Source of the DNA: Treponema sp. UBA1233
GTDB lineage: Bacteria; Spirochaetota; Spirochaetia; Treponematales; Treponemataceae
Reading direction: 5' to 3'
Length of the DNA stretch: 22,247 nucleotides
Assembly: GCA_002309305.1 (NCBI GenBank)
Contig: DBWR01000070.1
Location: forward strand, 1-22,247
Each line of letters opens with the position of its first letter. Position 1 is the stretch's first letter. The notes beneath the pieces are model-generated. The model was given only the letters and a program-made list of their open reading frames with translations. It searched no databases and was not told the DNA's origin. Below, piece after piece: positions 7,662-15,122 of this stretch. The translations under genes were made by a program, and so were the position numbers.

Positions 7662-9050
7662 TTATTTTTTTACACCGGCCATTTCTTCGGGGTGGAATAC
7701 CTCGTCGAACTTTTCTGCCGTAAGGAAACCAAGCTGTACGCAGGCATCTTTTAGAGAGATGTTTTCTTCGTATGCCTTGTGGCTTGTCTTTGCGGCGTTT
7801 TCATAGCCGATATAAGGATTCAATGCGGTTACCAGCATCAGGGAGTTGTAGAGGTTGTGGTGCATCTTTTCCTTGTTTGCGGTAATTCCAACAGCACAGT
7901 TATTGTTGAAGCTTACGATTACTTCTGCCATCAGGCGTACTGACTGAAGGAAATTGTATGCAATAACCGGCATGAATACGTTAAGTTCAAAGTTGCCCTG
8001 ACTTGCGGCAAATCCTATTGTGGCATCGTTACCCATTACCTGGGCGGCTACCATTGTCATTGCCTCACACTGGGTTGGGTTAACCTTTCCAGGCATGATG
8101 GAACTTCCCGGTTCGTTTTCCGGAATGTGGATTTCTCCAAGACCATCGCGGGGACCTGATGCCAGCCAGCGGACGTCGTTTGCAATCTTTAAGCAGTCTG
8201 CGGCAAGTGCCTTTACGGCTCCGTGTGCAAATACGATTTCATCCTTGCTTGTAAGGGCATGGAATTTATTTGGTGCTGTAACAAAGTCCTTTCCTGTAAG
8301 CTCAGAAACTTTCTTTGCAACAAGGGAATCAAATCCTGCTGGAGCGTTCAATCCTGTACCAACAGCGGTTCCACCAAGTGCAAGCTGCTTGAGGTAGGGA
8401 AGTGAAGATACAAGCATTTCCTTGTCGCGTTCAAGGGAGGTTCTCCATCCAGAGATTTCCTGACTGAACTGAATCGGAACTGCATCCTGGAGGTGTGTGC
8501 GTCCGCTCTTTACGATTCCCTCATTTTCCTTTTCAAGCTTTTTGAATGTATTTACAAGAAGGTCTATTGCGGGGAAAAGCTTGTCCTCAAGTTCCACAAC
8601 AGCCGCAATATGCATTGCCGTAGGGAATGTGTCGTTGGAAGACTGGCTCATGTTGATGTCATCGTTGGGGTGACAGAGTTTCTTTCCGGCAATCTGGTTG
8701 GCACGGTTTGCGATTACCTCGTTGGTGTTCATGTTACTCTGTGTGCCGCTTCCTGTCTGCCATACTACTAGGGGGAAGTTGTCGTTCAAAGATCCGCTTA
8801 CAACCTCGTCACAGGCCTTGGAAATTGCCTCAAGTTTTTCTGAGGTCATTTTTTCCGGCTTAAGCTGATTGTTGGCAAGGGCGGCTGCCTTTTTGAGGTA
8901 TCCGAATGCCTTTGTAATTTCACGTGGCATTGTTTCAATTCCAACGCCAATCAGGAAGTTTTCGTGGCTGCGTTCTGTCTGGGCACCCCAAAGTTTGTCT
9001 GCGGGAACCTTTACCTCGCCCATTGAGTCGTGTTCAATTCTGTATTCCAT
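7662..9050 (-). CDS. fumC: Class II fumarate hydratase
   Basis: This enzyme reversibly hydrates fumarate to L-malate in the cytoplasm as an iron-free homotetramer. The length of 462 residues is normal for class II. The superfamily signature GSSIMPGKVNP is at 315-325, TGSGTQSNMNTNEV at 99-112, SQSSNDTFPTAMH at 135-147 and GRTHLQDA at 183-190 with the active-site His. ATG at 9050 is preceded by AAGGAG 8 bases upstream; this site overlaps the end of the dehydrogenase gene, whose stop lies 12 bases before the ATG. The two genes are one operon, and the terminator at 7600-7636 closes it. Aspartase and argininosuccinate lyase share the fold, but the N-terminal motif WGAQTERSHENFLIG and the overall sequence fit fumarase. 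In a fermentative spirochaete it may run from malate to fumarate. Confidence 0.95.
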   Translation of the reverse strand: MEYRIEHDSMGEVKVPADKLWGAQTERSHENFLIGVGIETMPREITKAFGYLKKAAALANNQLKPEKMTSEKLEAISKACDEVVSGSLNDNFPLVVWQTGSGTQSNMNTNEVIANRANQIAGKKLCHPNDDINMSQSSNDTFPTAMHIAAVVELEDKLFPAIDLLVNTFKKLEKENEGIVKSGRTHLQDAVPIQFSQEISGWRTSLERDKEMLVSSLPYLKQLALGGTAVGTGLNAPAGFDSLVAKKVSELTGKDFVTAPNKFHALTSKDEIVFAHGAVKALAADCLKIANDVRWLASGPRDGLGEIHIPENEPGSSIMPGKVNPTQCEAMTMVAAQVMGNDATIGFAASQGNFELNVFMPVIAYNFLQSVRLMAEVIVSFNNNCAVGITANKEKMHHNLYNSLMLVTALNPYIGYENAAKTSHKAYEENISLKDACVQLGFLTAEKFDEVFHPEEMAGVKK

Positions 9051-9062
9051 TTCGCTTGCTCC

Positions 9063-10004
9063 TTAGAAATGCAGCTGGCTGATGATGTCTTTGAGTGTGT
9101 CTGCACTGTGCCTGAGGGAAGCAACTTCTGCATCTGTAAGTGGAGCGACCATGCGGTTCTTGATTCCGTCTCCGCCAACTTCGGTAAGGATGCTGAGACA
9201 AACGTCAGAGATTCCGTATTCTCCGTTGAGCATTGTTGATACAGTCAAAAGTGAATCCTTTCCGGCTGTAAGGCAGTTGCAGAGCTGGGTTACAGTTGCG
9301 CCGATACCGTAGTTTGTGCATCCCTTTGCCTTGATGATGATTCCGCCTGATTTGCGTACATATTCTTCAATTTCATCATGGTTCAGCTTTGGCAGGTTGC
9401 GTCCTTCTGCACATTCAGCATATTTGTCTACCGGGATTGTGCCGATGTTGGCCAATGACCACGGAACAAAAGAAGAGTCTCCGTGTTCACCGAAAACGTA
9501 AGCGTGTACGTTAACCGGAGCAACATTGTATGTGTCTGCAAGCTTTGTGCGGAGGCGTGCTGTATCAAGCATTGTTCCTGTACCAAAGATGTGGTTTGCA
9601 GGAATTCCAGAATACTTTACGAACTGGTATGTAAGGATGTCTACTGGGTTTGCAACGATGATGTAGTTTGCGTTTGGAGCAACCTTTGTTATCTGTGCGA
9701 TTACGCTCTTTGTGATGTCCACGTTGATTTGAGCAAGATCCAGGCGTGACTGTCCCGGTTTGCGGGCAACTCCTGAAGTAAGAATGACGACGTCAGAATC
9801 CTTTGCATCATCATAGTTCCCGTCATGAATATTGATGGCTTTGGTGTAGGGGGTACCCTGCCTCATGTCCATTGCCTCGCCCATAGCACGCTCTGTGTTT
9901 ATGTCGATAAGGACAATCTCTGATGCAACTCCTTTGACGATAAGTGCATATGCTACGGTTGAACCAACCTGTCCCGCACCAATAATTGTAATTTTGTTAG
10001 CCAT
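9063..10004 (-). CDS. LDH/MDH-family NAD-dependent dehydrogenase, probably malate dehydrogenase by its specificity residue
   Basis: The protein has 313 residues, with the NAD-binding GAGQVGST motif at 9-16 and the acid after beta-2 at Asp34. The catalytic Asp147/Arg150 (LDTARLR) and His174 (GEHGDSS) are present. By overall similarity it belongs to the group usually named L-lactate dehydrogenase. However, the loop reads GVARKPGQSRLDL, so Arg81 sits where lactate dehydrogenases have Gln102 (family numbering). Arg at this position selects oxaloacetate/malate, and Gln102Arg alone is known to convert the Bacillus stearothermophilus enzyme. Thr of the KGCTNYG motif (family position 246) remains lactate-like. 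The adjacent fumC fits malate as substrate. ATG at 10004 has AGGAG 7 bases upstream. I leave the symbol open (ldh or mdh). Confidence 0.9.
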   Translation of the reverse strand: MANKITIIGAGQVGSTVAYALIVKGVASEIVLIDINTERAMGEAMDMRQGTPYTKAINIHDGNYDDAKDSDVVILTSGVARKPGQSRLDLAQINVDITKSVIAQITKVAPNANYIIVANPVDILTYQFVKYSGIPANHIFGTGTMLDTARLRTKLADTYNVAPVNVHAYVFGEHGDSSFVPWSLANIGTIPVDKYAECAEGRNLPKLNHDEIEEYVRKSGGIIIKAKGCTNYGIGATVTQLCNCLTAGKDSLLTVSTMLNGEYGISDVCLSILTEVGGDGIKNRMVAPLTDAEVASLRHSADTLKDIISQLHF

Positions 10005-10089
10005 TGTAAATCTCCTGTTTGACAGCCACTGTAAATTATTATGAACCGGACCAAAACCAGCCCGTGAACATCAACGATATTCAGCATCT

Positions 10090-10118
10090 ATTATACTTGA
10101 AAAAACGACATATGTTAA
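10090..10118 (-). promoter_or_regulatory. Promoter of the dehydrogenase-fumC operon
   Basis: On the minus strand TTAACA (10118-10113) and TATAAT (10095-10090) are 17 bases apart. The transcript would start near 10083 and have a leader of about 80 bases before the ATG at 10004, with AGGAG just upstream of the start codon. This is one of the strongest promoter matches in the window. Confidence 0.65.
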
Positions 10119-10202
10119 TACCTTGTTCCCAAAATCTTGAAATTTTTCGGAGTTTTCCCATGAACCTTGGAATGACGGCCAGGGTGCCCCGGGAGGTCAA
10201 AA

Positions 10203-10262
10203 ATGGCTGCTCTACTTGTAGCACTTGAAAAAATCTGCTATTATTTTTTAATCGTCTTATGA
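10203..10262 (+). CDS. Possible 19-codon leader peptide overlapping the lepB start
   Basis: ATG at 10203 has the strong site GGGAGG (10191-10196) a few bases upstream and opens a 19-codon hydrophobic frame, MAALLVALEKICYYFLIVL. Its TGA (10260-10262) overlaps the lepB ATG (10259-10261) in an ATGA arrangement typical of translational coupling. The lepB promoter candidates lie inside or after this frame, so it would be translated only from a longer transcript. It may be a regulatory leader peptide or chance. Confidence 0.35.
   Translation: MAALLVALEKICYYFLIVL
10225..10252 (+). promoter_or_regulatory. lepB promoter candidates
   Basis: TTGAAA (10225-10230) and TTTAAT (10247-10252) are 16 bases apart, and the hexamer ends 6 bases before ATG 10259, which would give a leaderless message. 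An overlapping alternative is TTGTAG (10216-10221), 17 bases, TATTAT (10239-10244), giving a leader of about 8 bases. The two cannot be separated by reading. Confidence 0.45.
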
Positions 10263-12109
10263 CGGTACTGTCTTACGGCAGGTTATATTTGAATTTCTGG
10301 AGTCTTTCCGTGAAAAAACTTAAGTTTTTGTTTTATATAAATATTTCCCTGGCCTGCGTGTTTACTCTTTTGAGCGTTTCTTTCAGGGCGGACGTTTCCT
10401 TGATAGCTTTTCCCCTTTCCCTGATTTTTACCATAATGCTTGCATATGTGACCTTTGTGGTGCTTTTAAAGAAGGATGGGGTCCTGCACATGGATGCCAT
10501 ACGCCGCTTCTATCAGTATGAGCCGTTTGTCTACATCACAGCATTTGTGCTCCAGAGGGCAGGAAATTACGGTCAGCCGTTTGCCCTGGATGTTGCTTCA
10601 GCCATAGTCTGGACTTTGATTACAATCCTTTCATTCATCATCCTATATCATTTGAACGACAAGCGGGTGTATTCCTACAAGCCGGAATGGGAGGAAATCC
10701 ACAAAAAGCATCCGGTTCAAAAGGCAAAGGGCCTCAAGCGTGTTGGCATAGAAATCCTTGAGTGGGTGGATGCCCTGATTCAAGCCGCATTTACAATCGT
10801 CCTGCTCAATACCTTCATCTTCCAGCTGTATGAGATTCCTTCCGAATCAATGGTACCTACATTCTTGATTGGAGACCGCGTGGCTGTGGTAAAGACTTTC
10901 TCCGGTCCCAAATTTCCCCTTAGCGATGTAGGCCTCCCATATCTTCAGGATTACAAGAGGGGAGATGTCGTCGTCTTCAGGAATCCGCATTATTCAAATG
11001 ACAGGAAAAATGAAGTAAAAACCTTTATGTCGCAGTTTGTCTACATGCTCACCCTTACCCTGGTCAATCCAAACAAATTTGACGAATACGGAAGGCAAAA
11101 GGCTGATCCCCTTGTAAAGAGGGTTACGGGGCTGCCTGGTGAACAGCTGATGCTCATGGACGGAAAGCTTTATTCCAGAACAAAGGACTCTGACTTCAAG
11201 GTTGTGGAGGAAGAATCCGGCTGGACCCTATGGAACATCGAAGACCTGAATCCGGCCACAAAAGCCAAGGTTCAGGACATCAATTCTACTCATAAGTTAT
11301 ATCCCAAGATGCTGGAGATTGAACAGAAACGCCGTGACTTGAATCTTGAGGAAGCAAAGAAAACTTGTGAGGATCTTGCAGAAAGGTTTAATTCCATAAT
11401 AGAGAAAAACGGAGTTCAGCCAAGCTCTGCCTTAAAAGAAATATCAGGAAGGGATCTTTTTGTGGAAGATCTTTATAAACAGTCGGGAAATCACACTGTT
11501 TCTCTTTTAACCGGAGAGGGTGGTGGAGAATGGTTTGACAAATTCCTTAATTCATGGCACAGGGACATGACGAATCTTTCATCATATACCGAGAATGGGG
11601 TAGTTACAGGACCTCATCTTGTTGGCGGAGATTTGTATTCTGATTCTCTTTTCCGCCTGAACTTGATGTGCAAGATTCATTTTGGCCAGATTGTCGTAAG
11701 GAATGCCGAACTTTTGTCTGATGGTGTTTCTCCCTCCGAATGGAATGATGATGAAGAAAGGAACTCTTATTTTGCTGAGTTTGCTGAGCTGATAGACTAT
11801 ATTGGACACATGGATGCCAGAAATATGGGGCTATTCCCCGCAAACAGCGCAGACGGAAATCCCTCTTATATCCCAGATAACTGCTATTTCATGATGGGAG
11901 ACAACCGTTTTAACTCTCTTGACATGAGGCATAAATACGAGAGCACCCTTAAAAATCTTGTGGACGATGATCCCTATTCAATCAAATATGGAAGCTATCT
12001 TGAGCCGCAGTACGTAAGCCGCACCCGCATGTTGGGCAAGGCCGTGCTCAGGTTCTGGCCGTTCAACAGGTTTGGCACTCCGGGTAAAAACAATATTTCA
12101 AAGAAATAA
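10259..12109 (+). CDS. lepB: Signal peptidase I, enlarged form
   Basis: This inner-membrane serine/lysine protease removes signal peptides from exported proteins. The catalytic Ser197 is in IPSESMVPT and Lys287 in VKRVTGLPGE; box E is GDNRFNSLDMR from residue 547, with Met where many members have Ser. The N-terminus holds about four hydrophobic segments, the last (about 170-192) leading directly into the catalytic serine. At 616 residues it is nearly twice the E. coli enzyme: about 260 residues separate Lys287 from GDNR, where E. coli LepB has roughly 127, and the insert is charged and helical (about 325-530). ATG 10259 fits the promoter spacing and the upstream ATGA overlap. GTG 10310, with GGAG (10299-10302) 7 bases before it, is a serious alternative that would remove 17 residues. 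It converges with secA. Confidence 0.92.
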   Translation: MTVLSYGRLYLNFWSLSVKKLKFLFYINISLACVFTLLSVSFRADVSLIAFPLSLIFTIMLAYVTFVVLLKKDGVLHMDAIRRFYQYEPFVYITAFVLQRAGNYGQPFALDVASAIVWTLITILSFIILYHLNDKRVYSYKPEWEEIHKKHPVQKAKGLKRVGIEILEWVDALIQAAFTIVLLNTFIFQLYEIPSESMVPTFLIGDRVAVVKTFSGPKFPLSDVGLPYLQDYKRGDVVVFRNPHYSNDRKNEVKTFMSQFVYMLTLTLVNPNKFDEYGRQKADPLVKRVTGLPGEQLMLMDGKLYSRTKDSDFKVVEEESGWTLWNIEDLNPATKAKVQDINSTHKLYPKMLEIEQKRRDLNLEEAKKTCEDLAERFNSIIEKNGVQPSSALKEISGRDLFVEDLYKQSGNHTVSLLTGEGGGEWFDKFLNSWHRDMTNLSSYTENGVVTGPHLVGGDLYSDSLFRLNLMCKIHFGQIVVRNAELLSDGVSPSEWNDDEERNSYFAEFAELIDYIGHMDARNMGLFPANSADGNPSYIPDNCYFMMGDNRFNSLDMRHKYESTLKNLVDDDPYSIKYGSYLEPQYVSRTRMLGKAVLRFWPFNRFGTPGKNNISKK

Positions 12110-12155
12110 AAAAACACACGGTTTTGAAATCATCATACAATCTCAAAGCCGTGTG
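12106..12155 (-). terminator. Terminator between lepB and secA
   Basis: CACACGGTTTTGA (12115-12127) pairs with TCAAAGCCGTGTG (12143-12155) as a 13-bp stem with a single G-T pair and a 15-base loop. On the minus strand it is followed by a run of seven T (A-run at 12108-12114), so it is a good rho-independent terminator for secA. On the plus side no T-run follows, but the stem sits just after the lepB stop and may still protect or stop that transcript. Confidence 0.8.
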
Positions 12156-12182
12156 ACATTAACCGAAGTTCAGTCTAATATT

Positions 12183-14969
12183 TTATCTTCCGCAACAGTT
12201 CTTGTATTTCTTTCCTGAACCACATGGACATGGGTCATTGCGTCCGACTTTGGGTACTGTGCGTGCAACCGTTACGCTTTGTCCCTGTCTTCCGCTCTTC
12301 ATGCCTGTGTTGGCGGCTCCCTGCTGTGCCTGGCGTGCGTTGAATGCCTGCTGTGCGCTTCTTGCTGGTGATATGGCAGACTGTGCTTCCTCATGCTGTG
12401 CATTCATCTGCATGCGGGGTTCAAGGCGCCTCTTCTGCTGCTCTTCTGTCTTTGTCTGAACCTTTACCTTAAAGATGCGGCTTGCAACAGAGTCACGGAT
12501 TGAATCAAGCATTACGTCAAACTGATCAAAACCGTCGTTCTTGTATTCTGTAAGCGGGTTCTTGCTTCCGTATGAGCGGAGGTATACTGCTTCACGCAGG
12601 CCGTCAAGATATTCAAGCTGGTCAAGCCACTTCTTGTCTATCATCTGAATGTACTGATAGCGGATGAACATGTTGAAGTTGGGTTTGCCTACGAGCATTT
12701 CCTTTTGTGTGATGTCGTTCTGGAGGACTGCCGTAAGACCTTCTTCCGTAAGCTGTTCCTGATTCAATGTCTGTCCGAAAGTATCGTGTATCTTGTCGGA
12801 GAGGGCCCGCTGTGCGTTCGGATCCTTTTTGTTTGCCCTGAATTCGTCAAAAATCATGGAAACGGTTTCCCTGGCATTGTTCATTACGCGTGTGCTAAGG
12901 TCGTCGTCTGCAAGAATTGAATCCCTCTGCTGGTAGATGAAGTTCCTCTGCTGGTTGAGTACGTCATCGTAGTCAAGGAGGTTTTTACGGATTTCAAAGT
13001 TGCGTTCCTCAACCTTCTTCTGTGCCTTTTCTATTGACTTGTTGAGCCACGGGTGGTCAATCGGTTCTCCCGGTTTCATTCCGACGGATGACATGATCCT
13101 CTTCATCTTTTCTCCACCGAACAGCCTCATGAGGTCATCATCCATGGAGATGTAGAACTTTGAGCGTCCCGGGTCACCCTGACGTCCTGAACGTCCGCGA
13201 AGCTGGTTGTCGATACGGCGGCTTTCATGGCGTTCTGAACCGATTACGTAAAGTCCACCAAGAGCCTTGACTTCCTCGTAGTCTTTTTTCCATTGTTCCT
13301 TTTCTATTTCAAGTGCTGCGTTGTACTGTTCCTGGGTTGCTTCTGTTCCGGCCCTCTTTCTTGCCCTCATCTCAGGGCTGCCGCCAAGCTTGATGTCCGT
13401 ACCACGACCAGCCATGTTTGTTGCAACTGTTACTGAGCCTTTGGCGCCTGCTTCGGAAATGATGATGGCTTCACGTGCATGGTTCTTTGCGTTCAATACT
13501 TCGTGACGGATTCCGTGCCTTGTCAAAAGTGCCGAAAGATGCTCAGACTTTTCAACGGAAACGGTACCAATCAATACCGGCTGTCCTTTCTTGTGGCATT
13601 CCTCGACTTCCTTTACTATGGCATTCCATTTGTCCGGTTCGTTCAGGTATACCTCGTCGTTTTCATCCTTGCGGGCTACAGGCTTGTTTGTAGGAATTGC
13701 AACTACATCGAGCTTGTAAATCTTGTTGAACTCAACTGCTTCTGTTGCGGCCGTACCAGTCATGCCGGAAAGCTTTGTGTACATGCGGAAAAAGTTCTGG
13801 AATGTGATTGTTGCAAGGGTCCTGTTCCTCTGTGCTATCTTGAGGTGTTCCTTTGCTTCGATTGCCTGATGCAGACCGTCACCGTAGCGGCGTCCTTCAA
13901 GAATGCGTCCCGTAAATTCGTCTACAATCTGAACCTGACCGTCCTTTACGACATAGTCTACGTCATTGTGGTACAGAACGTGTGCACGAATTGCCTGTGT
14001 AAAGTAGTGTACGAATTCAAAGTTTTCTTCATCAAAAACCGTCGTGTCAGCCGAAATCAGGTTGTGTTTGTGCAGGATGTCATTGATTTTGTTCATACCG
14101 CGGTTGGTAAACGAAATCCTCTTGCTCTTTTCGTCAACCTTGTATTCACCGGGCTGGGCGGCACGTTCTTCCGGAGTCATGTTGACTTCGTCGGGGTAGT
14201 CGTCTGTCTTTGGATCTTTTTCCACCTCGGAGAACTGGTCAACGTATTTGTCTACCTCATGGTATTTGTATGTGTCGTCCTCTCCCTGTCCTGAAATGAT
14301 GAGAGGGGTACGGGCTTCGTCTATGAGGATGGAGTCGATTTCGTCAACGATACAGAAATTGAATCCCCTCTGGACCTTCCTGTTCATGTCTATCTGCATG
14401 TTGTCGCGAAGGTAGTCGAAACCAAGTTCGTTGTTTGTTCCGTATGTGATGTCGCAGTTGTATGCTTCACGGCGGGCATCGTTGTCCATGTTGGCAAGAA
14501 TGCATCCTACGGTCTGACCCAGGAATTTATATACGCGTCCCATCCACTGGCTGTCACGTTCGGCAAGGTAGTCGTTGACGGTGACGATGTGGACACCCCT
14601 TCCGCTAAGGGAGTTCAAGTATGCGGCCAAAACGCACATAAGGGTCTTTCCTTCACCTGTTTTCATTTCAGTGATGCGTCCTGAATGAAGTACAAGGGAA
14701 CCCATTATCTGAACGGGGTAGGGTTTTTCTCCCAGTACCCTGAATGCCGCTTCCCTTGCAAGAGCGAATGCTTCCGGCAAGATGTCGTCCAGAGTTTCAC
14801 CTTTGGCAAGACGATCCTTTAAAATCTGTGTCTGCTGTGGGAATTCTTCATCCTTAAAAGACTGGGCCCAACTGTCTTTTGCTTCTACTTGGGCTAAAAT
14901 CGGCTTTAGTGCCTTTACGTCACGGTCATTCTGTGAACCGAAGAAAAATGTCAAAACTTTATCAAACAT
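12183..14969 (-). CDS. secA: Protein translocase ATPase SecA
   Basis: SecA drives secretory preproteins through SecYEG using ATP. The 928-residue protein has all expected parts: Walker A MKTGEGKTL near 102-110, DEID at 209-212 within IVDEIDSILIDEARTP, the preprotein cross-linking region, NBD2 with NMAGRGTDIKLGG and RGRSGRQGDPG, and the helical scaffold and wing. A Gln/Ala-rich linker leads to the C-terminal zinc-binding SEC-C motif CPCGSGKKYKNCC. An acidic stretch (about 229-275, with KDPKTDDYPDEVNMTPEE) lies between NBD1 and the substrate domain, longer than in E. coli. ATG 14969 has no good Shine-Dalgarno site. A purine-rich AGGAGGAGGG lies about 35 bases upstream, but no start codon follows it. 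The gene stands alone, with its promoter at 15062-15090 and terminator at 12106-12155. Confidence 0.98.
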   Translation of the reverse strand: MFDKVLTFFFGSQNDRDVKALKPILAQVEAKDSWAQSFKDEEFPQQTQILKDRLAKGETLDDILPEAFALAREAAFRVLGEKPYPVQIMGSLVLHSGRITEMKTGEGKTLMCVLAAYLNSLSGRGVHIVTVNDYLAERDSQWMGRVYKFLGQTVGCILANMDNDARREAYNCDITYGTNNELGFDYLRDNMQIDMNRKVQRGFNFCIVDEIDSILIDEARTPLIISGQGEDDTYKYHEVDKYVDQFSEVEKDPKTDDYPDEVNMTPEERAAQPGEYKVDEKSKRISFTNRGMNKINDILHKHNLISADTTVFDEENFEFVHYFTQAIRAHVLYHNDVDYVVKDGQVQIVDEFTGRILEGRRYGDGLHQAIEAKEHLKIAQRNRTLATITFQNFFRMYTKLSGMTGTAATEAVEFNKIYKLDVVAIPTNKPVARKDENDEVYLNEPDKWNAIVKEVEECHKKGQPVLIGTVSVEKSEHLSALLTRHGIRHEVLNAKNHAREAIIISEAGAKGSVTVATNMAGRGTDIKLGGSPEMRARKRAGTEATQEQYNAALEIEKEQWKKDYEEVKALGGLYVIGSERHESRRIDNQLRGRSGRQGDPGRSKFYISMDDDLMRLFGGEKMKRIMSSVGMKPGEPIDHPWLNKSIEKAQKKVEERNFEIRKNLLDYDDVLNQQRNFIYQQRDSILADDDLSTRVMNNARETVSMIFDEFRANKKDPNAQRALSDKIHDTFGQTLNQEQLTEEGLTAVLQNDITQKEMLVGKPNFNMFIRYQYIQMIDKKWLDQLEYLDGLREAVYLRSYGSKNPLTEYKNDGFDQFDVMLDSIRDSVASRIFKVKVQTKTEEQQKRRLEPRMQMNAQHEEAQSAISPARSAQQAFNARQAQQGAANTGMKSGRQGQSVTVARTVPKVGRNDPCPCGSGKKYKNCCGR

Positions 14970-15061
14970 ATTGACTTGAGCAGTTCCCCGCCTATAGCTG
15001 GAAACCCTCCTCCTGCATTGTTATTTTAGAGAGGACAAACTAGACCAACTCCATTATTTAT

Positions 15062-15090
15062 AATATATAGAATTTTTTGTACATTGACAA
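15062..15090 (-). promoter_or_regulatory. secA promoter
   Basis: On the minus strand TTGTCA (15090-15085) and TATATT (15067-15062) are 17 bases apart, giving a leader of about 85 bases before the secA ATG. The -35 occupies the same bases as the -35 of the plus-strand promoter at 15084-15112. Confidence 0.55.
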
Positions 15091-15112
15091 TATGGGCTTT
15101 ATTCTTTATTCT
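15084..15112 (+). promoter_or_regulatory. Promoter of the 15123 lipoprotein cluster
   Basis: A consensus TTGACA (15084-15089) is followed after 17 bases by TATTCT (15107-15112). Transcription would start near 15119-15120, only 3-4 bases before ATG 15123, so the message would be almost leaderless. No Shine-Dalgarno site precedes that ATG. Confidence 0.6.
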
Positions 15113-15122
15113 GTATTCTGAT

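Noticed and set aside
8020..8397. 125-codon open frame on the plus strand
   Set aside because: It is opposite fumC, whose identity and frame are certain, and has the low-complexity look of an antisense frame.
10019..10228. 69-codon open frame on the plus strand ahead of lepB
   Set aside because: It crosses the dehydrogenase promoter region, starts without a ribosome-binding site and has no recognisable content. The shorter frame at 10203 is better supported.
13479..14294. 271-codon open frame on the plus strand opposite secA
   Set aside because: It is the antisense shadow of secA codon bias, is rich in Cys, Val and Phe, lacks any recognisable motif and has no convincing ribosome-binding site.
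15084..15122. TTG start extending the lipoprotein by 13 residues
   Set aside because: The TTG is the first half of the TTGACA -35 element, so it would not be in the mRNA.
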